DNA of 64,000 nucleotides, taken from Shewanella mesophila (GTDB lineage Bacteria; Pseudomonadota; Gammaproteobacteria; Enterobacterales; Shewanellaceae). The notes under the pieces are model-generated. The model was not told the origin of the DNA and did no database searches. It saw only the letters and a list, made by a program, of their open reading frames with translations. A program made the translations under genes and the position numbers. Shown piece after piece: positions 15,726 to 22,824 of the stretch. The stretch covers positions 2,790,001 through 2,854,000 of the forward strand of contig NZ_CP080421.1 in the NCBI RefSeq assembly GCF_019457515.1, read 5' to 3'. Position 1 is the stretch's first letter, and every line of letters begins with the position of its first letter.

Positions 15726-17738
15726 TTGAGTCAACAAAATCTAAATATCACCCAAGGAACTGTATCTGTAGGGCAGCCATCTCATTTGACTCAGGCTCCA
15801 CAAATAGAAAAGTTAATTCCTGTTAATATTCAATTTTCAGAGGTTAAAGATGCAATCGTTCTAAACAAGCAGGCACTCGCTATCGAATACCAACAGACAG
15901 CTGAGCGACAACTGTTAAAAACCACTTCTGAGCAAGCCTCGTCAACTGTGCTACTTACCCCGCAATCGATTACAGCAAATGAAATTAAAGGATTATTGCA
16001 AGTACTGGGCTCCGCTAAAAACATAGACTTGCCCCGAACCTTGCTCGCCTACATTAAGGGCAATAACATTTCGATATCCCAACTAACCAATTTAGCAGAG
16101 AGAGCTCAAGGTTACCCAATTGGTGAAGCGAAAATTATCAACGATCTAGTCTCCATCCCCCCTTCTATACAATTTAAGCTGCCACAGGGACAACTGCCCA
16201 ATGGAGATTACTCTGCAAGCTTAGTGAGTATAAAAGGCGAGTTACAGCTAGCATTAACGCCCAAGTTGGCTCAAATCTCTGTAACACTTACAGGTGAACG
16301 AGGCCAACTAGAGAAGGCCATCAACCAAGACGCTTTAACTGCATCCTCGTTAACACAAAAAACGTCTCTTGTTAGCGGATACGGACAACTCGTTCATAAT
16401 CTTGGTAAACACTCGCTAACGCAGCAGCAGCTGGTTGCTCTCGCTAAACCATTAGCAGCCACGGACGATATCATGTTTCCCGCTTCTCAACGCCTAGTGT
16501 CCAAACAGCTGTTAAGCTTAACCACACAATCGCCACCAACAAGTCTGTTTGAGACGAAAATATCGGACCCAATAATCAAACACATCAGTAATTCAACGAC
16601 TTATACGGCGCAGGTCGCTTCGCTATCTTCAACAGGGCAGGCGATGTTGGATAATCGATCTACGGCACCTCAAATAACACCACTATCAACCACGCTACTG
16701 TTTAAAATAATAAACAATATCAATACACAAGTCTTATCAATATCGGCTTCAAAGGCACTAATGCCCCCCTTACCATCAGTGACAACGCAACCTAATCTGC
16801 TACTGCCTACTAGTGCACAGCAGGTAAATACAGCGGCAGTGCAATCTCCATTAAGCCTATCTGGGACAGGAAGCATTGATTCGAGCGTTACTGCTAACGC
16901 TCGTGACGTTAAAGCTATGCATAGAGGGCTCAATCAAGCGCTAAACCTAATCGCTGATAAAAGCTTGCTAAATAGCGACAATGACCAACTTATAAGTAAG
17001 CGATCACTACTGACATTAATTCAGCAAATTCAGCCTCTAGCTTTCCCAAGAGCCTTAGGGGAACTGGCGACTCCGACAATATTACGTCAAGAGCTCTTAG
17101 ACAGTGTTTCTGCATCCATAGTCTCCCCCTTGCTACCTAAGTTAGCGAGTAGTAGTCACAGCAGTACCATAGGCATTTTATTTCAGCTGCTTTTAGGGAG
17201 ACAACATCAGCAATCTAATTCGAATCAATTAAATCAGTATCTTAACCAGTTGCAACAGAAATTGGGGATGCGTTCTTCCCTGCTCAATCTATTAGACAAA
17301 GCCAATACTGGCGATGCGATGGGAAAGTTAATTTCCGGTCTAACCCTATATCAACAGGCGAGCAGTGATACCTCTCAAGCCACTAACTGGTATTTCACTC
17401 TGCCCTATATGCTGGACAACCGCCAGGAAGAGCTCGAAGGGCACTTCGAACAGAACAAAGAAGATGACTCTATAAGTCAACGCTGGCGTTTACAGTTGAA
17501 GTTTAACTTAACCCTCGGCGCCATCTTAGTTAATGCAGAAGTCAGCCAAAATAGACTAAAACTCGGATTTACTTCAGATAGTGACAAACTATTGTCTCTG
17601 GTTAACGATAAACTCACGCCACTCTCTCAGAAAATTTCCGCTATCGGCCTTGTCGCCGATCATATTATCACCCATAGAGCAAAGGTGCCGGGAAGCTTGC
17701 TCCCTGGTGAGCATTACCTCGTGAAGATAAAAGCCTAA
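15726..17738 (+). CDS. FliK-like flagellar hook-length-control domain protein (second copy)
   Basis: A 670-residue protein. Most of it (1-550) is low-complexity, rich in Gln, Ser, Thr and Leu, with no signal peptide. The last 110 residues fit the C-terminal FliK hook-length domain: WRLQLKFNLTLGAILVNAEV, then RLKLGFTSDSDKLLSLVNDK. In FliK this domain contacts FlhB to switch the export apparatus from hook to filament substrates. The start is an unusual TTG at 15726, chosen because GGAG lies seven bases upstream and no ATG is better placed. It is separate from the canonical fliK at 36921-38570. A FlhB-C-like gene follows after 20 bases. Confidence 0.65.
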   Translation: MSQQNLNITQGTVSVGQPSHLTQAPQIEKLIPVNIQFSEVKDAIVLNKQALAIEYQQTAERQLLKTTSEQASSTVLLTPQSITANEIKGLLQVLGSAKNIDLPRTLLAYIKGNNISISQLTNLAERAQGYPIGEAKIINDLVSIPPSIQFKLPQGQLPNGDYSASLVSIKGELQLALTPKLAQISVTLTGERGQLEKAINQDALTASSLTQKTSLVSGYGQLVHNLGKHSLTQQQLVALAKPLAATDDIMFPASQRLVSKQLLSLTTQSPPTSLFETKISDPIIKHISNSTTYTAQVASLSSTGQAMLDNRSTAPQITPLSTTLLFKIINNINTQVLSISASKALMPPLPSVTTQPNLLLPTSAQQVNTAAVQSPLSLSGTGSIDSSVTANARDVKAMHRGLNQALNLIADKSLLNSDNDQLISKRSLLTLIQQIQPLAFPRALGELATPTILRQELLDSVSASIVSPLLPKLASSSHSSTIGILFQLLLGRQHQQSNSNQLNQYLNQLQQKLGMRSSLLNLLDKANTGDAMGKLISGLTLYQQASSDTSQATNWYFTLPYMLDNRQEELEGHFEQNKEDDSISQRWRLQLKFNLTLGAILVNAEVSQNRLKLGFTSDSDKLLSLVNDKLTPLSQKISAIGLVADHIITHRAKVPGSLLPGEHYLVKIKA

Positions 17739-17758
17739 TACAGCGATAGGATCAGATA

Positions 17759-18106
17759 ATGTCAGACGATCAACATTTAAAAAATGACTCAAACAGTAAC
17801 ACAGACAAGGACAGACCCAAGCAGGCTGCAGCGCTGCGATATAATGGTAGCTCTGCGCCTACAATCACGGCGAAAGGAGAAAGTTTAGTTGCGGAGGAGA
17901 TCATCGCCTTAGCAAAAGAGGCTGGGATCTATATTCATCAAGATACAAACTTAAGCAATTTTCTACAGAAACTAGAGATCGGCGAAGAGATCCCTAAAGA
18001 GCTCTATTTGTTGATCGCAGAGCTGATCGCATTCGCCTACATGCTAGATGGAAAGTTTCCTGAAAGATGGGACAACATGCATAACAAGATTATGGAAGAG
18101 GTCTGA
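17759..18106 (+). CDS. Stand-alone FlhB C-terminal-domain-like protein (FhlX type)
   Basis: A 115-residue soluble protein that aligns with the cytoplasmic export-switch domain of FlhB: LRYNGSSAPTITAKG matches VKYDSTKAAAPYVLAKG of the FlhB in this window, and EEIPKELYLLIAELIAFAYM matches its EIPEGLFTAVAQVLAYVF. The Asn-Pro-x-His autocleavage motif and the membrane part are missing; the protein begins with a charged tail of about 30 residues. Known FlhB-C homologues (FlhX/FhlX) can partly replace the FlhB C-terminal domain. The short gap to the FliK-like gene, with AGGATC before the ATG, indicates a two-gene operon. Its partner or target export machine cannot be read directly. Confidence 0.75.
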   Translation: MSDDQHLKNDSNSNTDKDRPKQAAALRYNGSSAPTITAKGESLVAEEIIALAKEAGIYIHQDTNLSNFLQKLEIGEEIPKELYLLIAELIAFAYMLDGKFPERWDNMHNKIMEEV

Positions 18107-18164
18107 TCTAACATGATATTCTGTATGCAGCTGCCTTAAACTCAATAATCTAAAGCTCTGGAAT

Positions 18165-18569
18165 TTAAGCTTTACGATGTAATCTAAGTAACAGTTCGGC
18201 TTCTGCCTTTGGCAGTTCGCACTCTTTAACTAACTCATCGACACCAGCCCCTAGTTCGACCATCTTCATGGCTCTGGAATAGAGTCGTGCCTGCGGATCT
18301 TGTTGGCTAGTCTCATCAATACGGGCATCTTGTTTCGCCACGCGTTTTTCTAATTCCAACATCCGACGGCCAACACCTATGGTACCCGTTCGAAGTTCCT
18401 GCAGTTCTCGCTTAACAACTTCACGTTGACGGTCACTCTCTTTAACGAGTAGCGTCAATGCATCGATCTTGGTTCTTAATTTACTCATCTGCTTTTGTTG
18501 GTATAGCACAAGCCCTAAACAGGCAATCACGTACAGCAATGCTGCAATTAACATTTCATCGCCAATCAT
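18165..18569 (-). CDS. DUF2802-type membrane-anchored coiled-coil protein
   Basis: A 134-residue protein with one N-terminal membrane helix (about 6-22, LIAALLYVIACLGLVLY), a long heptad-rich coiled coil (about 27-85) and a small helical C-terminal part ending in KAEAELLLRLHRKA. I recognise the arrangement as the DUF2802 family, commonly found next to cheW at the end of polar chemotaxis operons in Vibrio and Shewanella. Its biochemical role is not known. A terminator separates it from cheW, so it may have its own promoter or depend on read-through. It is convergent with the FlhB-C-like gene. Confidence 0.65.
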   Translation of the reverse strand: MIGDEMLIAALLYVIACLGLVLYQQKQMSKLRTKIDALTLLVKESDRQREVVKRELQELRTGTIGVGRRMLELEKRVAKQDARIDETSQQDPQARLYSRAMKMVELGAGVDELVKECELPKAEAELLLRLHRKA

Positions 18570-18621
18570 AGACTTCCCTACTCTATTTTAAACCGCAAAA
18601 TTCGCTCAAATATCACAACTA

Positions 18622-18651
18622 AAAAGCCATCGATAAATACCGACGGCTTTT
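18622..18651 (-). terminator. Intrinsic terminator behind cheW
   Basis: On the minus strand AAAAGCC-G-TCG pairs with CGA-T-GGCTTTT around an eight-base loop (one G-U pair), followed by T residues. It lies 32 bases behind the cheW stop. Confidence 0.8.
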
Positions 18652-18683
18652 AAACACAGCAATCAAACTCAAATCAGATCAGG

Positions 18684-19178
18684 CTATATCTGAGATAATT
18701 CCATCCACTCTTCATCAGATAATAACTTATCTAAATCGACCAGAATAAGTAGCTCATTGTCACGGTTACTAACGCCTTGGATAAATTTAGCGCTTTCTTC
18801 GGTACCTACGTTTGGTGCATTATCGATCTCTGAACCACGCAGATAAACCACCTCAGCAACACTATCAACCAGAATGCCGATCACCTGCTTTTCAGCTTCG
18901 ATAATCACGATCCGTGTAGAATCATCGACATCAGAAGGTGCTAAACCAAAACGAGAGCGTGTATCAATAACTGTAACAACATTACCCCGCAGGTTAATGA
19001 TCCCTAAGACATAATGGGGTGCGCCTGGTACTGGAGCAATTTCGGTATAGCGTAGAACCTCCTGAACCTGCATTACATTAATGCCATAAGTTTCATTATC
19101 TAAACGAAACGTTACCCATTGCAACACTTCATCGTCTTTACTCGCAGCTACTGCCGCAACGTTTTTTGCATCTGCCAT
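18684..19178 (-). CDS. cheW: Chemotaxis coupling protein CheW
   Basis: A 164-residue single CheW domain that links CheA to chemoreceptors in the polar array. LQWVTFRLDNETYGINVMQV, VPGAPHYVLGIINLRGNVV and the following VIDTRSRFGL are diagnostic. The start is the ATG at 19178 (MADAKN), with GAGG five bases upstream; a TTG at 19193 gives a longer frame but would overlap parP and lacks a ribosome site. It is the last gene of the long flhA-to-cheW operon and follows parP by seven bases. Confidence 0.95.
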   Translation of the reverse strand: MADAKNVAAVAASKDDEVLQWVTFRLDNETYGINVMQVQEVLRYTEIAPVPGAPHYVLGIINLRGNVVTVIDTRSRFGLAPSDVDDSTRIVIIEAEKQVIGILVDSVAEVVYLRGSEIDNAPNVGTEESAKFIQGVSNRDNELLILVDLDKLLSDEEWMELSQI

Positions 19179-19185
19179 AAAAACC

Positions 19186-20214
19186 TCAGTCAATAGAGTC
19201 CTGACTACCCAATCCTAAATTTAATAACTCAATCAATGCTTGTACATGAAGTATGCCACACATCTGTTGTTTTACTACCCCAGCGAGCCAAGGACGTTTC
19301 CCCGCTTTGGTACGCCAGTTAACTTCTGATTTCAATATTTTTACTGAATTAACTAAGGATTCACAAGCTAATCCCCAATTACTATCCTCTAACAATACAA
19401 TATATTGGTAATCAACAGATTGCGCCAGTTTATCATCATATTTTTCGGGCATCACCCAAGCACAAGTATCGACGATGTTAAGTTGTGAATCCCTATGAGT
19501 TTGAACGCCATGGTACCAAGCCGGTCGTCCCATAATGTGATTGACCCGCTCCAACTGAACAATGCCACCAAGACTTACTAACGGCACTGCCAGTGTCAAG
19601 CCTGCAACCTTAAAAAACAACACCTGAAACTCATCATCCAATGTATCAATAAGCGCCTCGGTCACACTTGGAGGCGTTGCACCAGTTTGTGTTTGGCGCT
19701 TAACATCAGTTTCTAATTCCGACTTTTCAATGTTTTGGCTATCAAGTTTAATACTAGCTGAAGTTTCAATCTTTTCATTAATTTGAGCATCAACAACTGT
19801 TTGTTTTGTCGTTGAAATCACAACTTTTTCGTCGGAGTCCGAAGTTACACTCGTAGCGTTATCAATAACCGCTTTGGTTTCAATGCTAACACTGGGGTCA
19901 TTCATTACCAATGTCGCTTCAGCAACTGGCGCTAAAAGCTGTTCTAAGGCTCTCTTATTAAGCTGATGCTCCGCTTGATGTTTCACCATTGACGGTAAAT
20001 CAACACTCGGTTTAACCGTGCTTTGCATCTGAGTTTTTGGCAACTCATCTATCGCAAAGTTATGAACCCCATCGGTAACTTGCACATTAGCAGCACTAGA
20101 TTTTAGATTGCCACCTACTGCGACTTTGGTGACATCATGCTCTTCTTCGCTTAGTGGCTCAGATAACAGCAAGGCGAAATAATCGAATACGGCTTCATCA
20201 ACTGAGTTTGACAT
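19186..20214 (-). CDS. parP: ParP-like CheW-domain protein for polar chemotaxis arrays
   Basis: A 342-residue protein with a variable, acidic/threonine-rich N-terminal half (1-185) and a C-terminal CheW-like domain (about 190-342: FQVLFFKVAGLTLAVPLVSL, GRPAWYHGVQ, WLAGVVKQQMCGIL). In Vibrio, ParP has this layout: its C-terminal AIF domain inserts in the array and its front part binds ParC and CheA, keeping arrays at the cell pole. The start is ATG 20214 with AAGGAG eight bases upstream, overlapping parC by 17 bases. The assignment rests on domain order and on its place between the ParA-like gene and cheW. Confidence 0.85.
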   Translation of the reverse strand: MSNSVDEAVFDYFALLLSEPLSEEEHDVTKVAVGGNLKSSAANVQVTDGVHNFAIDELPKTQMQSTVKPSVDLPSMVKHQAEHQLNKRALEQLLAPVAEATLVMNDPSVSIETKAVIDNATSVTSDSDEKVVISTTKQTVVDAQINEKIETSASIKLDSQNIEKSELETDVKRQTQTGATPPSVTEALIDTLDDEFQVLFFKVAGLTLAVPLVSLGGIVQLERVNHIMGRPAWYHGVQTHRDSQLNIVDTCAWVMPEKYDDKLAQSVDYQYIVLLEDSNWGLACESLVNSVKILKSEVNWRTKAGKRPWLAGVVKQQMCGILHVQALIELLNLGLGSQDSID

Positions 20215-20989
20215 GAGCAAACTCCTTAGAAAGCAAGAAATCTAATAATCGATCGTAGGCTTTAACGCCGCGAGTATTACCTGCATAATGCGATGCTGGA
20301 AGATGGGCTAAACTCGCATCCCTAAATTTGGTATCGACAGGAATAACATCTGGCCATAACACATCACCGTAATCTTCACCTAACTGAGTAAGCGCCGAGG
20401 GTGAGGCTTTAGTTCTTCTATCATACATGGTTGGTACTATGGTGTAGCTGTATGTAGTATTTTTTGAACGCCCCATAAGCGTCATAGTCTTAACCATTCG
20501 ATCGAGCCCCTTAATGGCTAAAAACTCAGTCTGTACCGGGACTATAATATGCTGACTGGCAGCCAATGCATTGACCATTAGCACACCCAGCACTGGAGGA
20601 CAGTCGATCAGCGCGATATCATAATCAGCTTCAAGTAGAGCAAGTAGTTTCTTTAATATCAAGCCCATCCCCCCTTGGTGACCAAGGGAGCGATCTAATG
20701 TTGCCAATGCCATAGTTGCAGGAAGTAGATCTATCCCTTCAACTTTTGTCTGCACAATATGAGTTAATACGGTATCGCGAGTAAATGATTTATGATTTAA
20801 AAAAAGGTCATAAAGAGAAACGGGCACCTCTTCTGAATCGATACCAAGGTAGTAGCCCAAAGATGCATGGGGATCGGTATCAATCATTAATACCCGCTTA
20901 CCACGTTTGGCCAGAGCACCAGCCAAACTTGCAACCGTCGTGGTTTTACCTACGCCACCTTTTTGGTTAGCTATGGTCCAGATCTTCAA
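20198..20989 (-). CDS. parC: ParC, ParA-like ATPase that places chemotaxis arrays
   Basis: A 263-residue ParA/MinD-type ATPase. The deviant Walker A KGGVGKTT lies at residues 10-17, with LMIDTDPHASLGYYLG after it and DCPPVLGVL as the Walker B region. Position next to parP and cheW identifies it as the ParC of polar flagellates rather than the chromosome-partition ParA (no parB neighbour). There is no ATG start. Of two adjacent TTG codons, the one at 20989 is chosen because AAGGGG is six bases upstream. The 3' end overlaps parP. Confidence 0.9.
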   Translation of the reverse strand: MKIWTIANQKGGVGKTTTVASLAGALAKRGKRVLMIDTDPHASLGYYLGIDSEEVPVSLYDLFLNHKSFTRDTVLTHIVQTKVEGIDLLPATMALATLDRSLGHQGGMGLILKKLLALLEADYDIALIDCPPVLGVLMVNALAASQHIIVPVQTEFLAIKGLDRMVKTMTLMGRSKNTTYSYTIVPTMYDRRTKASPSALTQLGEDYGDVLWPDVIPVDTKFRDASLAHLPASHYAGNTRGVKAYDRLLDFLLSKEFAHVKLS

Positions 20990-21028
20990 CAAAAACCCCT
21001 TAAATAGTCCAAGCTACCGCTTGTCATT

Positions 21029-21628
21029 CTAATTATCTTCGCGTGTTGTCACTCTAATGCCACCATGAGGCAGGCTGATCACTTTAACACCATCTTTATC
21101 TTCAGACAGTTTAATTACTTCTATCTTGCTATGCTCGTCGACTTTTAACCCATCCGCAGCTAAATCCGATTGATCTATTTGGGCACTATCTACTACATCG
21201 TCACTAACAGAGGCTCTCATTGGAATAACGATATCGTTTACATTTTGCTTATCATCTGATGTGGCCCTATTGATATCACTGCTTATTGAAACATTAAGAT
21301 TCTCATCAGCATGACTTTCTATTTGTATCTCATTACTAACCACACCAGGCCCTATTTCAACGCTGGTTTGCACGCCAGGCTTTGCTTGCTTAATTAGTGT
21401 TTGAGTTACCTCTGGATTTTTCGCCATCCAATCGGCTAAAGCCTGGGCTTGATCATCTGATACCATTAACAACACTTGGCTTTTCTCTAGCTGATCGATT
21501 CTCGCCTCAAGCAAACTATTTTTATGGCGCATATCCAGATAAAGAGAACCAGCTACTATGGTCGAAATTAGCAGCAAAAAAAGTACCAGCACCATATAAA
21601 TGCTGCTACTTTTGCCTAAACTAGCCAC
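21029..21628 (-). CDS. Unknown single-pass membrane protein between cheB and parC
   Basis: I do not recognise a family. The 199-residue product starts with a short polar stretch, then one membrane helix (about 13-31, [19 protein letters not shown]), a short coiled coil ([19 protein letters not shown]), a segment [20 protein letters not shown] and a low-complexity acidic stretch. It ends in a compact C-terminus, [17 protein letters not shown]. The start is a GTG at 21628 that overlaps the cheB stop by eight bases, with GAGAG upstream, so translation is probably coupled to cheB. Its place inside the chemotaxis part of the flagellar operon suggests a role at the polar array or membrane anchoring, but this is inference only. 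Confidence 0.6.
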   Translation of the reverse strand: MASLGKSSSIYMVLVLFLLLISTIVAGSLYLDMRHKNSLLEARIDQLEKSQVLLMVSDDQAQALADWMAKNPEVTQTLIKQAKPGVQTSVEIGPGVVSNEIQIESHADENLNVSISSDINRATSDDKQNVNDIVIPMRASVSDDVVDSAQIDQSDLAADGLKVDEHSKIEVIKLSEDKDGVKVISLPHGGIRVTTREDN

Positions 21629-22727
21629 GACCGCTCTCTCTAATAATCGCCTCAGCCATATCTTCCAGCGCAATCGACTGACTAGATAGGCCTGCCGCAG
21701 CGACAGCTTGTGGCATACCGTAAACAACACAGCTCGCTTCATCCTGAGCCCAAATAGTCGCTCCGGTCGCCTTTAACATTCTAGCGCCTTCTCGACCATC
21801 GGCCCCCATACCGGTAAGAACAACGGCCAAGGTATCACCACCGACTAACTTTGATGCCGAAGCAAAGGTGATATCGACACAAGGCTTGTAGTTCATATCT
21901 GCGGTGCCAGGAATAATCTTAATTCTTCCATGTACACCACCACGCTCAAGCATCATCTGCATACCGCCAGGGGCTAAATAGGCACAACCTGAGCGTAATT
22001 GATCCCCATTTTGCGCTTCTTTTACTTCTATCGCACACAGGCCATTAAGACGCGCGGCAAATGCAGGCGTAAATGCCGCAGGCATATGTTGGATCAACAG
22101 TATTGGATGCGGATAATTAGCTGGAAACTTAGTTAAAATCTTTTGCAGCGCTACGGGGCCACCAGTCGAGGTTCCGATGAGCAGCATTTTGTAATTTTTC
22201 CCACTCGCTCTTTGAGGAGGAGCGCTTCTAATCGGCTGCCTAACGGGTTGAGAAATTTCTCTTACGGGTTGCGTCGCCGTGCGGCTACTTGTTAGTGGCT
22301 GAGTTCTTGGCGTGATGGGTCGATAGACTCGACGACGCCCTAAAGCTTTTATGCGTTGCTGCAATAATAAAATCGCATCATCTTTATTGGTCGCAATATC
22401 TTCAAAGCGTTTAGGTAAGAAGTCCAAAGCCCCAGCTTCTAACGCGTCCAATGTGGCTTTAGCGCCATCATGTGTCAATGAGGAGAACATCAATATCGGT
22501 GTAGGGCATTTAGCCATGATCTCGCGGACAGCCGTAATACCGTCCATCACAGGCATCTCAATATCCATAGTGATAACCTGAGGTTTTAATTGCTGTGCAA
22601 GTTTTACCGCTTCCGCTCCATTTGTCGCGGCACCAATGACCTCTAAATCAGGATCCTTCGCAACGATTTCACTAACTCTTCGACGAAAAAAACTCGAATC
22701 ATCAACTACTAATACTTTAATGGCCAT
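21621..22727 (-). CDS. cheB: Chemotaxis protein-glutamate methylesterase/deamidase CheB
   Basis: A 368-residue response regulator enzyme that removes methyl groups from receptor glutamates. The receiver domain (1-125) has DD at 9-10, the phosphorylation site Asp55 ([11 protein letters not shown]) and K106. A basic, Pro/Gln/Arg-rich linker (about 130-178) follows. The esterase domain carries the catalytic triad as Ser187 (GTSTGG), His214 (LIQHMP) and Asp310 (GMGADG). It follows cheA after 97 bases and overlaps the next gene by eight. Length and motifs are normal for the family. Confidence 0.97.
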   Translation of the reverse strand: MAIKVLVVDDSSFFRRRVSEIVAKDPDLEVIGAATNGAEAVKLAQQLKPQVITMDIEMPVMDGITAVREIMAKCPTPILMFSSLTHDGAKATLDALEAGALDFLPKRFEDIATNKDDAILLLQQRIKALGRRRVYRPITPRTQPLTSSRTATQPVREISQPVRQPIRSAPPQRASGKNYKMLLIGTSTGGPVALQKILTKFPANYPHPILLIQHMPAAFTPAFAARLNGLCAIEVKEAQNGDQLRSGCAYLAPGGMQMMLERGGVHGRIKIIPGTADMNYKPCVDITFASASKLVGGDTLAVVLTGMGADGREGARMLKATGATIWAQDEASCVVYGMPQAVAAAGLSSQSIALEDMAEAIIRESGRG

Positions 22728-22740
22728 TCAATTTCCTATC

Positions 22741-22801
22741 GACAGCAAAACTTCATTATAAACAGAGCGTGGTGCCAACTTGACACACACGCTCAGCTGT
22801 C
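22741..22801 (-). other. Structured cheA-cheB intercistronic segment
   Basis: An outer pair GACAGC/GCTGTC encloses an inner stem GAGCGTG/CACGCTC (22765-22771 with 22788-22794). No U-run follows, so this is not an intrinsic terminator. It could stabilise mRNA ends or adjust the CheA:CheB ratio. Confidence 0.35.
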
Positions 22802-22824
22802 ATGCAACTATATCTTGAAAGCGA

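Noticed and set aside
19179..19193. Longer cheW reading frame starting with TTG
   Set aside because: The ATG at 19178 has a GAGG site at good spacing, while the TTG lies within parP and has none.
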